A stretch of 64,000 bases of DNA, taken from Actinomycetota bacterium. Its GTDB lineage: Bacteria > Actinomycetota > Thermoleophilia > Solirubrobacterales > JACPNS01. Location of the stretch: positions 1-64,000 of the forward strand of contig JACQZY010000002.1 in NCBI GenBank assembly GCA_016213645.1, read 5' to 3'. A program made the translations under genes and the position numbers. Positions within the stretch are counted from its first letter, which is position 1. Each line of letters starts with the position of its first letter. Below, in pieces: positions 1 to 8,212 of this stretch. The notes beneath the pieces were generated by a model. It saw nothing but the letters and a program-made list of their open reading frames with translations, did no database searches and was not told the origin of the DNA.

Positions 1-88
1 GAACAGTTCCACTCTTGACCTCAACGTTTCCGTGACCCCCTGCGCAAGCCGGAATTGGCTTGACGAAGTGGATCAACTATTGCGCGGA

Positions 89-127
89 GGGTGGGCCAAA
101 TGAGACCGGCAGGGTGGGCCAAATGAG
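89..127. repeat. Two direct copies of GGGTGGGCCAAATGAG, possible insertion-sequence end
   Basis: A 16-base word occurs at 89-104 and again at 112-127, a 23-base period. It ends 14 bases before the readable part of the truncated restriction-modification gene. Repeated short blocks at the terminus are typical of IS21-family ends, where the transposase binds several sites. The position at a gene breakpoint fits an insertion-sequence end left after deletion. The IS family is an inference; no transposase of that family is visible. Confidence 0.5.
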
Positions 128-141
128 GCCGTTATTGCCAC

Positions 142-1797
142 ATGGACAGGCCACAGACGTTGTTTCAGCAGCCGGGGCTTGCTGGGGCGGTTGCGACGGA
201 AGCGATCGAGGCCGGGGAGATAAAGAACGAACGGCCGATCATGGTGGTGATCGGTAATCCGCCCTATCGCGGCGAATCGTCCAACAAAACTGAGTTTGCC
301 CAGGCGTTGGTCGCGGGCTACAAGGTCGAACCGGGCGGACAAGAAAAACTTAAGGAGCGAAACCCGAAGTGGATAAACGATGACTATGTCAAGTTCATCG
401 CCTTCGCTCAGAGCCTTGTGGCTCGAAACGGCTCAGGAATCGTCGCAATGATTACGAACAACGGGTACCTCGATAACCCAACGTTCAGGGGAATGCGCTG
501 GCGTCTGACGCAGGTCTTCTCTGAAATTTTCGTACTTGATTTGCACGGCAATTCAAAGAAAAGGGAGGTTGCTCCCGACGGGGCAAAAGATCAAAACGTG
601 TTCGACATCCAGCAGGGCGTGGCGATCTTTGTTGGTGTCTTGAAACAGAATAAACGCGCCTTGGCAATGGTTAAGCACGCAGAACTGTGGGGCACACGCT
701 CGGAGAAGTTCGAAGCTTTGGCCGCTGAAATCTCGTGGAGCGATGTTAAATTCGGAAGCCGGTTCAATTTCGTGCCTCTGGCCGATGCCGAACGAGCCGA
801 ACGGTACGAGACTGGGGTTTCGATCAACGAGCTGTTTCCCGTGTCGAGCGTTGGAGTGGTGACGGCCGCCGACGGCGTGCTAGTCGCCTTCGACAAAAGG
901 TCTCTGGAAGACCAGTTGCGCGCTGCGCGTGAGGGTGGCGATGGTTCGAGGATAAATAAGAGGCTCTCGCTGCATCCAATAGATATGGACTCCGCAGGAC
1001 CGTTTGCTTATCGGCCTTTTGACACGAGAGTCGTGTATTACGAGCCGGCGGTTCTTGAGAGGGCGCGCGAAGACGTGATGAGACACTTTCTCGCTGGCCC
1101 AAACGTTGGTCTCGTCGCACCGCGATCGATCAAAGAAGAACCTGGCGTGTTTATTACTTCGAGCATTATCGGGCACAAGCTTTTCGGCGCGTACGATATA
1201 AACACGGTTTTCCCCGCATACACCTATTCGCAAGATGGCATCAGGACGCCGAACCTCAGGCACGATTCTCTGAAGAAGCTTGCCGCCAACCTCTCGGAGC
1301 TACCGGGAGTCGAGATCGTCTTCGACTATGTCTACGGCGTCCTCCACAGCCCTGCCTATCGCAAGAAGTACAAGGAGTTGCTCAAGACCGGCTTTCCGCG
1401 CGTGCCGGTGCCGGCCGACGACGCTGAGTTCAACCGCTTCGTGAAGAACGGCAACCGGCTTCGCGAGCTGCACCTGATGACCTCGCCCGAGAGTCACGAA
1501 TTGATCACGAAGTTCCAGATCATCGGCGACAACATCGTGGAGAAACCTCGATTCGACGGCAACAAGGTCTGTATCAATGACAAGCAATTCTTTGAGGGTG
1601 TCCCCGAAATTGCTTGGGACTTCTACATCGGCGGTTATCAGCCCGCGCAAAAGTGGCTCAAGGACCGCAAGGGCCGAAGGCTTTCAAACGGGGACATCGA
1701 GCACTATCAACGCATCATCGCGGTGCTCGCCAAGACGGAATTGATCATGCGCGCGATCGACGACGAGCGTCCATCGGGCGCAACTCTGGATGGGTAA
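142..1797 (+). pseudogene. Type ISP restriction-modification enzyme, C-terminal part only (5' truncated)
   Basis: The 551-residue frame starts close to motif IV of an N6-adenine DNA methyltransferase: VVIGNPPYRGES at about residues 35-46. It continues through blocks typical of type ISP enzymes (an ERNPK...DDYVKF stretch, FRGMR, LDLHGNSKK, and DQNVFDIQQGVAIF) and the target-recognition part that ends the family. Known members are far longer, with nuclease, helicase and the SAM-binding motif I upstream. None of that is here, and stop codons fill the frame before position 142. Two copies of an IS-like repeat end at 127, so the gene was probably cut by an insertion. The remaining piece lacks motif I and should not methylate or cleave DNA. 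Its own intact start is not assured. Confidence 0.82.
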
Positions 1798-1843
1798 GCG
1801 ATGACTGACCGACCTCTCGTCTCAGAGGTTTTTCCAGTCGACG

Positions 1844-2002
1844 ATCCAGCCAAACGGTCCGTGGCGCACTTGTTCAGACGTTGAGCTTGCGACCCTCTCC
1901 TGGGTCGACTGGTGCAACAACCGCAGGCTCCATGGAGCCTGCGACGATGTTCCGCCCGTCGAGTACGAAGCAGCTCACTCGGCGAAGGCGGTTTCTAATT
2001 GA
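1844..2002 (+). pseudogene. IS3-family transposase (OrfB), C-terminal remnant
   Basis: Reading from 1844 gives IQPNGPWRTCSDVELATLSW followed by VDWCNNRRLHGAC and PPVEYEAAHS, then a stop at 2000. This is the hallmark end of the IS3-family DDE integrase (PWR...ELATLEWVDWFNNRRLH...PPAEFEA). Only about 50 codons remain, with no start and no catalytic DDE residues. It is a decayed insertion-sequence fragment downstream of the truncated restriction gene and marks past transposition in this element. Confidence 0.75.
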
Positions 2003-2027
2003 AAACTGTCTCCAATAGGACCGGGGC

Positions 2028-2108
2028 GATTCAACGCTCGAATACATCGAGCTGTTCCACAACAAGCGGCGATGGTGGAATGCCTCTGGCACGCCCCCAC
2101 TTAACTGA
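2028..2108 (+). pseudogene. Second IS3-type transposase tail
   Basis: The frame from 2028 reads DSTLEYIELFHNKRRWWNAS and stops at 2106. It resembles the last part of other IS3-group transposases (FEYIEVFYNRxRRHSxLG). It differs from the remnant just upstream, so at least two IS3-type elements have decayed here. TGATCCACTT at about 2106-2115 also occurs in reverse orientation at 67-76, possibly old terminal inverted repeats. The fragment is too short for a firm subgroup. Confidence 0.55.
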
Positions 2109-2149
2109 TCCACTTGATCTCAAACAAGCAGTCGATCGCCACGAAGCCG

Positions 2150-2731
2150 TCACGTAGCCCGAACCGCGCCAGCGAACAATTCAAGCTGCGCCAATATCTC
2201 ATCCGTCAGTCCAACGTCTCGCCTTGTGCGGATTAGCAGCGTTGCCGCTCGCAGTTCACTCGCGAACCGGCGAGCGTTCGCATTGATGTGATCGTCGACC
2301 CAGGCGAACGGCATGGATTCGAGGTCGTTCGCCGAGCGGTACTTCCGGACCGACGGGATCTTCCGATACATCGACGGGCTGCCGAGCCCGAGCCCGTCGT
2401 CAAAATCGCCCGGTTTTGCGAAGGGATCATCGGGATCTTCGTAGAGCTCGTCCTCGTCGGTGGGTCGCGGCGGCAAATCGCGCTCGCGAGGGACGTGGCG
2501 AAGTTCGGGGAGACCAAACACTTCGCCAACGAGGTTCGCGTTCTCCTCCCAGTCCGTACACCAGATGATTTCGAACAGCTCGTGAAGCTTGGTCAAGCGC
2601 GCGTGATTCTTCGGGTCGATCGGCACTTCCAGCCCCCAGATACGCCGCATTTCGCATCCGGGTGGTTTGCCATACGCGCACACGGCGCCGTCGACATCGA
2701 GGAAGAGGATTGGTTTGCGTTCAGCTTCCAT
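2150..2731 (-). CDS. HAD-fold protein, possible phosphatase
   Basis: The 193-residue protein opens with ILFLDVDGAVCAYG, which is HAD motif I (DxDG) at about residues 11-14. WCTDWEENAN at about 57 suits motif II, and FAWVDDHIN at about 143 gives the late acidic motif. This layout, with Trp-rich context after motif II, is like the small HAD domains associated with nucleic-acid repair proteins (SAK-HAD type), but I cannot assign a substrate. It follows the XRE gene by 18 bases on the same strand and is probably cotranscribed with it. Presence in the integrated element suggests an accessory role. Confidence 0.7.
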   Translation of the reverse strand: MEAERKPILFLDVDGAVCAYGKPPGCEMRRIWGLEVPIDPKNHARLTKLHELFEIIWCTDWEENANLVGEVFGLPELRHVPRERDLPPRPTDEDELYEDPDDPFAKPGDFDDGLGLGSPSMYRKIPSVRKYRSANDLESMPFAWVDDHINANARRFASELRAATLLIRTRRDVGLTDEILAQLELFAGAVRAT

Positions 2732-2749
2732 GTTTGAAGAGCAGTGCCA

Positions 2750-3064
2750 CTAGATCTGCCTGTAGTCCTGCCGCGCCCTTCTCGGCACCAGCCTGATGTC
2801 GGCGTCAAGCGCATCAGCCAACTGAATTAGCGTGAATAGCTCGGGGTTGCTCACCCCGGAAAACAGCCGACGAACGCTCGCCGGATGCTTGTCGAGCAGA
2901 CGAGCGAGATCGGCCTTCGAAAGGTCCTTCTCTCGCCGACGGTTATCGAGCGATCTGAGGATCGTCGATGCCTTCCTTTTTGTCTTCGCATCGATATCGC
3001 GAGGTCCGGAGACGGCCGCCGACGATGGGTTCTCGCCACGATATGGCTGGCTTTTGAAATGCAT
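2750..3064 (-). CDS. XRE-family helix-turn-helix regulator
   Basis: The 104-residue protein has a helix-turn-helix in its second half: LSKADLARLLDKHPASVRRL at about residues 47-66, followed by LFTLIQLADALDADIRLVP, the usual end of Cro/C1-type domains. A basic, lower-complexity N-terminal 35 residues precedes it. It is the first gene of a two-gene unit with the HAD-fold gene. A repeat resembling an operator lies directly upstream of the start, so autoregulation is likely. XRE genes of this size serve as antitoxins or phage-type repressors, but the partner here is not a known toxin. Confidence 0.75.
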   Translation of the reverse strand: MHFKSQPYRGENPSSAAVSGPRDIDAKTKRKASTILRSLDNRRREKDLSKADLARLLDKHPASVRRLFSGVSNPELFTLIQLADALDADIRLVPRRARQDYRQI

Positions 3065-3090
3065 TACGTCGTAACATACTCGTTACGTCG
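3064..3090 (-). promoter_or_regulatory. Candidate XRE operator upstream of the regulator gene
   Basis: TTACGTCG occurs at 3064-3071 and 3083-3090. Within this region CGTAAC (3070-3075) and GTTACG (3082-3087) form an inverted repeat with a six-base spacer. On the minus strand a -10-like TATGTT lies inside the repeat, a few bases before the start codon. That fits a self-repressing promoter with a very short or absent leader. No convincing -35 was found. Confidence 0.4.
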
Positions 3091-3224
3091 GTCGGAGCCT
3101 GAATAACCGTCGCAAACCCGCACTACAAAGGGCTTTTCGACAAATGCGCGGTCCCGCTCACCCGGAGGGTGCAATGGTGTATGTAATTCTGCTTTGCGGT
3201 TTTTCTGGTCCTACCTCCCAATTA

Positions 3225-3245
3225 GCGGTTTCCGTGGGAAACCGC
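3225..3245. other. Perfect 9-bp hairpin in the gap between XRE gene and orphan gene
   Basis: GCGGTTTCC and GGAAACCGC are separated by GTG. No T-tract follows on either strand, so it is not a classic terminator. It sits in a roughly 300-base gap (3065-3362) with no convincing open frame. It may be a terminator-like or regulatory structure. Confidence 0.35.
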
Positions 3246-3362
3246 GTACTGCTCGACGAACGCGTCACTTGGGCGTACACGGCGTTCACACTCGAATGAC
3301 CTGACGCATTCAAATCTCGGCAATAAGTCATGGCGTCCGATATTCGGAGCTATAACGGACAT

Positions 3363-3689
3363 ATGAAAACTGAATTCGAGCTATTCCATCTCAAGCAGCA
3401 AATGATGGGTCGCCCTCACGGGATCGATTCCGACGAGGCGCTCTGGGGCGAGAATCGAACTCGCTACTACGAACTCGTAAATGCCAAATGGGCCAAATCT
3501 GGATTCCCTTTGCTGGTGAATGACGAGGAAGGCAATCCGGAGCTCACGCAAGCTCGTCGGCAGCGACTCGCGGAGGCGGAACTCGCGCACAACAAACTGA
3601 TCGAACTCTGGTCCGACGACGCGACGATCGAGGATGGACTCCGTGCAGTCGACGACCTGCAGTTGAGCGCACGTAAGCGCGTTCGCTAA
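3363..3689 (+). CDS. Orphan protein of unknown function
   Basis: The 108-residue reading begins MKTEFELFHLKQQMMG. It is acidic, predicted mostly helical, and contains the charged segment ARRQRLAEAELAHNKL at about residues 68-83. No domain is recognised. An in-frame ATG at 3330 would add 11 residues; I prefer 3363 because a GGAG lies upstream, although rather far away. It lies in the integrated element ahead of the excisionase and integrase. Confidence 0.5.
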   Translation: MKTEFELFHLKQQMMGRPHGIDSDEALWGENRTRYYELVNAKWAKSGFPLLVNDEEGNPELTQARRQRLAEAELAHNKLIELWSDDATIEDGLRAVDDLQLSARKRVR

Positions 3690-3747
3690 GCACCTCGCGG
3701 ACAAGGGAGATAGAGAGCAAAAAACAACCCCGGAATCCATCGGGTTA

Positions 3748-3813
3748 ATGTCGCGCCGCGAAGAAGCCGCCAAATTTCTTTGCATCTCCGCGTTGACAAT
3801 TCGCTCGATCTGC
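3748..3813 (+). pseudogene. Possible relic of a second excisionase-type HTH
   Basis: The frame reads MSRREEAAKFLCISALTIRS, which resembles the first helices of MerR-like excisionases (REEAAxFLGISxxTI). After that the reading no longer looks like protein until it enters the integrase frame. The next gene carries an intact domain of the same kind, so this may be the stump of an older copy. The match is short and could be chance. Confidence 0.3.
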
Positions 3814-3826
3814 CCTTCTAAGGGAC

Positions 3827-4126
3827 ATGAAGCAAGGATGCGACGTACAAAACGCAGCGACGCAAGCCATCACGCTCACCGTTGCCCAGGCCGCGACTTA
3901 CGTTGGCGTGTCAACCAAAACGATCTACCGGGCCGTCGAAGACGGACGCCTCAAAGCCGCCGCGCTTGGTCGCAGCGGCGGGATCCGCATCCGCCCGGAA
4001 TGGATCGACGAATGGATCGATGGCGACATCTACCTGCCAAAAGAACAACCGGCGCGGCCAAGCCGCAGGCCGTATGCTCAGGCGGCCGCAAGGCAGCAGC
4101 CCAGGCGCGGATTTCTACATCCATAG
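3827..4126 (+). CDS. Excisionase-like helix-turn-helix protein
   Basis: The 99-residue protein contains LTVAQAATYVGVSTKTIYRA at about residues 17-36, then VEDGRLKAAALGRSGGIRI and RPEWIDEWI. This is the MerR-like HTH_17 domain of recombination directionality factors. The tail is basic and Pro/Arg-rich. It ends 11 bases before the integrase start on the same strand, the usual xis-int order. It likely bends DNA at the attachment site and steers the integrase toward excision; a role as regulator of the integrase gene is also possible. Confidence 0.75.
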   Translation: MKQGCDVQNAATQAITLTVAQAATYVGVSTKTIYRAVEDGRLKAAALGRSGGIRIRPEWIDEWIDGDIYLPKEQPARPSRRPYAQAAARQQPRRGFLHP

Positions 4127-4137
4127 GAGACGCGTCA

Positions 4138-5352
4138 ATGAGTATCCACAAACGAATGAACAAAGACGGCACATCCAGCTACGTAGTCCGGTACCGCGAA
4201 GGCAACCGGAATCGCGCGAGCAGTTTTGCCAGCAAGAAAGATGCTTCGGCGTTCGAAGCGCAAACGCGGCTCGCCAGCCGTACCGGAACGCTGAAGTCGC
4301 TCGACGCCGGCAAGATCACGCTCGCTGAATTCGGCGAGCAGTGGTGGGAGGCTTACGTCCTCCCTCGACTTGCCACCAGCACCAAGCGCATCTACGCACA
4401 CGACTGGAACACATACGTTCTGCCGTACCTCGGTGAAACACGGCTGAGAGAAATCACTCCCCGGATGATCGAGGAGTGGCGAGGCAGGATGGAACGCGAC
4501 GGCGTGCGCCCGCCGACTGTCAAGAAGTCGATGAACGTGCTCCAGGGATGCCTGCAGCGCGCCGTCGTCTGGGGCGAGATGCAGACCAACCCAGCCCGCG
4601 AGGTGAAGAAGCCTTCGGGCAAACGAACGCGCACAGTTCGGCCGGTCACGCCGGCCGAAGTCGAGAGCATCAGGCAGTACATGATCGACCTCGGGAAATA
4701 CCGAGACGCAACGTTGGTCTCGGTGCTCGCGTATTCAGGCATGCGTCCCGGCGAAGCGCTTGCGCTCAGCTGGGAACACGTTCGGCAAAACACAATCCTC
4801 GTCGAGCGAGCAGCTTCGCACGGCGAGCTCAAGCAGACCAAGACCGGCAAGATTCGATCCGTGAAGATCCTCCCTGCGCTCCGCGACGACCTAAACGAGT
4901 GGCGTGCTCGCAGCGAAGACACGAGCGGCCTGATCTTTCCGCGCCGGGCAACCGGCGGCCCTTGGACCACTGAGGGCTACAAAAGCTGGGAAAGCAAGTC
5001 GTTTAAGAAAGCCGCCAAAGCGGCTGGTCGCGACGATGCTTCGCCCTACACGCTCCGTCACAGCTTCGCGAGTCTTCTGATTCGCGAGGGCAGGTCAATC
5101 GTGGAGGTCGCGGCGCAGCTTGGCCACGCCCCCACGATGACGCTCGACACCTACGCCCACGTGTTTGCCGACCTCGATGAAGTTGATCGGCAGCCCGCGG
5201 AAGAAGTGATCGAGCAAGCCAGACAACAAGTCTCGCGAGAACATCTAGGGAAGTCCCGTGAGAACAAATCGGGCGCCGTGAGAACAAATCCGGCCGAAAA
5301 TGTTCTCATATCGTTCTCACAAGAGCGAGCCAAAAGGCGACTAATCGCCTGA
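4138..5352 (+). CDS. Tyrosine recombinase (phage-type integrase)
   Basis: The ATG at 4138 follows AGGAGA with good spacing and gives 404 residues; the longer open frame from 3748 is not protein-like upstream. Domains in order: an AP2-like arm-binding segment (YVVRYREGNRNRAS), a SAM-like core-binding domain (LAEFGEQWWEAYVLP), and the catalytic domain. Catalytic residues visible are R203 (YSGMRPGEAL), K238 (TKTGKIRS), R307 (YTLRHSFAS, where the usual box-II histidine is Tyr304), H330 (LGHAPTMTLDTYAH) and the nucleophile Y339. The gene ends 18 bases before the 3' end of tRNA-Thr, the classic position for an integrase beside its attachment site. A 65-residue tail follows the active tyrosine. Confidence 0.93.
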   Translation: MSIHKRMNKDGTSSYVVRYREGNRNRASSFASKKDASAFEAQTRLASRTGTLKSLDAGKITLAEFGEQWWEAYVLPRLATSTKRIYAHDWNTYVLPYLGETRLREITPRMIEEWRGRMERDGVRPPTVKKSMNVLQGCLQRAVVWGEMQTNPAREVKKPSGKRTRTVRPVTPAEVESIRQYMIDLGKYRDATLVSVLAYSGMRPGEALALSWEHVRQNTILVERAASHGELKQTKTGKIRSVKILPALRDDLNEWRARSEDTSGLIFPRRATGGPWTTEGYKSWESKSFKKAAKAAGRDDASPYTLRHSFASLLIREGRSIVEVAAQLGHAPTMTLDTYAHVFADLDEVDRQPAEEVIEQARQQVSREHLGKSRENKSGAVRTNPAENVLISFSQERAKRRLIA

Positions 5353-5370
5353 AACCCGCATAAACACCAA

Positions 5371-5443
<73 letters not shown>

Positions 5444-5532
5444 GCGTTGGTCAGATAATGCTAGTCGCAAATTCGCGGGGTGGCGAATGGATTGCGAATG
5501 GGTGGTTGTCAGTGCGGTCCGGGTGCGTTGCG

Positions 5533-5587
5533 GGGACAGCCCGTGCACAGCCCGGGCGCAGCCCGACCACAGCCCGACCACGGCCCC
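5533..5587. repeat. Five tandem 11-bp units (consensus near NNCACAGCCCG)
   Basis: Units start at 5533, 5544, 5555, 5566 and 5577 and share CAGCCCG with variable first bases. The array lies in the 194-base gap between tRNA-Thr and the next convergent gene end. No open frame or hairpin explains it. Confidence 0.7.
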
Positions 5588-5637
5588 AACCGGCTACACA
5601 CCAAACCCCGCCAGCCCAACCACCGCGAACCCCACCA

Positions 5638-6405
5638 CTATCGCCTAGCGGCAATCACAGTCATCGTGCTGGTAAAAACCCGGTTGCCCTTGCTTCCCTC
5701 TGGCTGAAATTGAAGTCTTGGACTTGCCGTAGCCTGGCCCTTTTTGCGCATTACCGCCAGGCCGCTACTGGTGAACTCAAACGTTGGCGACCAGGTATCG
5801 CCGGGCGCGATTGTGGCGGCGCAGGTGGCCAGCAGGATGGTCCGGCGCTTCTTCGTCTTTGGGTTCTTGATCGTCGTTGTGATCCGGCCGGTTGCTGCGT
5901 AGGAGGCGGCTGCCGCGCCGCCGCCACCGCCGCCGGCCAGGGAAACCGTGGCCTTCACTTTCCGAAGCGTCAGGGTGCGCTGCCTCGGGTCCAAGGTGTA
6001 CGTGCCAAGGTTCGCGGGCATCACAACGCTCAGCGGGTCTGCCGGCGCGGGTGCTGCTGGTGGGATGGGGCATCCGTCGGCGCCGGGTGCGTTTACCAGC
6101 GGGCAGGTGTCTGCGGGGTTTGGCACGCCGTCGTTGTCGCTGTCGCTGTCGCAGGCGTTGCCGATCGCGTCGCCGTCGGTGTCCAGCTGGTCGGTGTTCG
6201 CCGCGTGTACGCAGTTGTCTGCGCTGTCGCTGACGCCGTCACCGTCGTCGTCTGGCGTGCCGTCGGGTGTGCCGTCGGCCGACTGCGCGCTGATCCCGCC
6301 AAAGACCGCCTGCGGCGGTTGCGCGGCAATTGCCGAAGCGGATACGACAAGCACGACGAAGACGGTCGCGGTAAGCAACACCGCGAAGCGCGAGCGGATT
6401 TCCAT
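5638..6405 (-). CDS. Secreted protein with thrombospondin type 3-like calcium repeats
   Basis: The ATG at 6405 is preceded by CAGGAG and yields 255 residues; the longer frame to 6480 has no such site. The start has a clear signal peptide (MEIRSRF then [21 protein letters not shown]). Residues about 45-95 hold Asp-rich repeats ([39 protein letters not shown]), a calcium-binding TSP3/OmpA-type spacer. A Pro/Ala linker leads to a C-terminal part rich in beta-type sequence with a GGGGGGAAAA stretch and KNPKTKKRR. No anchor is seen. It probably acts at or outside the cell surface; a specific function is unknown. Confidence 0.75.
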   Translation of the reverse strand: MEIRSRFAVLLTATVFVVLVVSASAIAAQPPQAVFGGISAQSADGTPDGTPDDDGDGVSDSADNCVHAANTDQLDTDGDAIGNACDSDSDNDGVPNPADTCPLVNAPGADGCPIPPAAPAPADPLSVVMPANLGTYTLDPRQRTLTLRKVKATVSLAGGGGGGAAAASYAATGRITTTIKNPKTKKRRTILLATCAATIAPGDTWSPTFEFTSSGLAVMRKKGQATASPRLQFQPEGSKGNRVFTSTMTVIAARR

Positions 6406-6548
6406 GATGACTGACTCCTGAACGATTGTCTTGCGGTACAGAGAAGCTGAGATGCTGACCCAGGCGCAGTCTGAGATCACCCCAGCCTAACGGCGACCGG
6501 AGTGGTCGTCAACTGATCGCCCGGCGACGGTCGTCCCTCCGCTGCCGC

Positions 6549-7838
6549 TCAACCACTTAGTTCGATGTGCCGCACAAGCAACTCAGCCAGCGGCGCCGGC
6601 CGCGCGATGAAGTAGCCCTGGCCGTATTGCACTCCCAGCTCACGCACGCATTCCAATTCACCCTGGGTCTCGATGCCCTCGGCCACGATTTCGGCGTCGA
6701 TCTCGCGGGCGAACGAGATCAGTCCGGTGGCCAGCGCGCGCCTTGGCTGGTCGGTGTCTATTCCGCGCACCAGGGACAGGTCCAGCTTGATCATGTCGGG
6801 TGCGAGGTCGAGAATGTGTCGCAGGCTTGCGAAACCGGCGCCGGCGTCGTCGATCGCCAGTCGCATGCCGTGGCTGCGTAGTCGAGCGATCGCGCGCTTG
6901 ATTTCGGCGTAGTCGCTGATCTGGGCGTGCTCGGTGACTTCGATCACGATACGCCGCGGGTCGATCGCCGAAAGGGTGGCATGTAGCGCCGGGTTGAGCA
7001 GCATCTCGGGCGAGGCGTTGAGCGAGACATGCAGCCCGTCGTCGGCGGGTTCGGCGGCCATCCCCGCCCCGGCTCCGGCCAACTCCGCCACGGTCCGCGC
7101 AAGCACCGCCAACTCCAGCTCCACGCTCATGCCCAGCTCCACGGCCTCTTCAAACCACTCGCCGGTATTCAACCCGTGCGGCGACTCAAACCTGGTGAGC
7201 GCTTCGTACATATCCACGCGGCCGGTGTCCAGTGCCACGATCGGCTGGAACACGCTGTGGATCGCGCGTGGTTCGCAGATCTCTCTCAGGCGCTGCTCGC
7301 GCAGGCGGCGGCGCTTCTTGGCCTCGGCCAGGCGCTGGCTCGATTTCGCGTACTCGCGCATCAGCGAGTTCGCGGAGGCCGGAGTGAAGATCAACTCGCC
7401 GGCCGCACAGCGGCGCAGCGTTTCGAGCATCTGATCACGGGGGGCATCTTTTGTGATGTAGCCTCGCGCTCCCGCGGAGACCATCTCGCCGATCGTCTCC
7501 TGGTCGTCGTGCGAGGAGATCGCGACAATGTGTACTTCCGGACATGTTTCGGCGATCACCTTGGCGGCACGGGCGCCGCCGCCGCCGGGCATGCGCACGT
7601 CCAGCAGAGCGAGTACCGGCGAGTGCTCAATCGCGGCGTCGATCGCGGCGTCGGCGTCGCCGGCGGTGGCCACGATCCGGAAGCCGCCACCGTCGCCGAT
7701 CACCGCGGAGAGGATGTCGCGAATAAACGGATCATCCTCTGCGATCAGCACGGTAATGCCGTCTCGACCTGTCACCGGCGGGTCAACGCCGGCGAGCGGA
7801 TCATGCATGTGCACGTCTTTAAACGCCGTCCTACGCAT
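6549..7838 (-). CDS. Receiver-EAL protein, c-di-GMP phosphodiesterase
   Basis: The start at 7838 (MRRTAFKDV) has GAGGAAA about ten bases upstream; the frame runs open to 7904. Residues about 28-145 are a CheY-like receiver with the acidic pair EDD near 34-36, phospho-acceptor D80 (LLDVRMPGG) and KDAPRDQ carrying the conserved lysine. A charged helical linker leads to an EAL domain: MYEALTRF, the NASPE loop, EVTEHAQ, IDDAGAGFASL, MIKLDLSLV and VAEGIET. These keep the metal and catalytic positions, with DDAGAGF in place of the usual DDFGAGY. Activity on c-di-GMP under phosphorylation control is the likely role. No partner kinase is adjacent. Confidence 0.9.
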   Translation of the reverse strand: MRRTAFKDVHMHDPLAGVDPPVTGRDGITVLIAEDDPFIRDILSAVIGDGGGFRIVATAGDADAAIDAAIEHSPVLALLDVRMPGGGGARAAKVIAETCPEVHIVAISSHDDQETIGEMVSAGARGYITKDAPRDQMLETLRRCAAGELIFTPASANSLMREYAKSSQRLAEAKKRRRLREQRLREICEPRAIHSVFQPIVALDTGRVDMYEALTRFESPHGLNTGEWFEEAVELGMSVELELAVLARTVAELAGAGAGMAAEPADDGLHVSLNASPEMLLNPALHATLSAIDPRRIVIEVTEHAQISDYAEIKRAIARLRSHGMRLAIDDAGAGFASLRHILDLAPDMIKLDLSLVRGIDTDQPRRALATGLISFAREIDAEIVAEGIETQGELECVRELGVQYGQGYFIARPAPLAELLVRHIELSG

Positions 7839-8074
7839 GTATTCAGTTTCCTCAGTGTCCTCCGGTGCGGCCAATGTCTGCCTTTCCGCACCTACACCAT
7901 CCAAGTTACCGGATACGCGCGGAACGCGCCATCATGAAAATGGACGATTTTCAGATCTGTCGCTTGGGCGTTCGAGCGGGGACCGGAATCCGCGACGACT
8001 CCGGCGGCAAAGCGGCACGGCGCTGGTCTGGCACGCCTGACGGCGCCTTTGATCGGTGTGCTGCACCGGAAACA

Positions 8075-8156
8075 TGGCGGGAGCAGGATTCGAACCTGCG
8101 TAGGCAGAGCCAACGGGTTTACAGCCCGTCTCCTTTAACCACTCGGACATCCCGCC
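8075..8156 (-). tRNA. tRNA-Tyr (anticodon GTA)
   Basis: The 82-base minus-strand sequence has acceptor stem GGCGGGA/TCCCGCC and discriminator A. The anticodon arm ACGGG-CTGTAAA-CCCGT contains GTA. A long variable arm (class II) and the T arm GCAGGTTCGAATCCTGC complete it. CCA is not encoded. It is isolated, lying between the receiver-EAL gene and the acyltransferase gene. Confidence 0.95.
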
Positions 8157-8212
8157 CGGTTGCGAACGTCATCTTAGTGAGTCGCGACGGCTCCATTCGG
8201 CAAGATGGTCGC

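Noticed and set aside
3748-4137. N-terminal extension of the integrase from 3748
   Set aside because: The added 130 residues look like out-of-frame sequence over the excisionase gene, and a good ribosome-binding site precedes the ATG at 4138.
7865-8212. N-terminal extension of the acyltransferase from 7865
   Set aside because: The frame runs straight across tRNA-Tyr and has no protein-like character; the family start (YLDNIK) begins after 8213.
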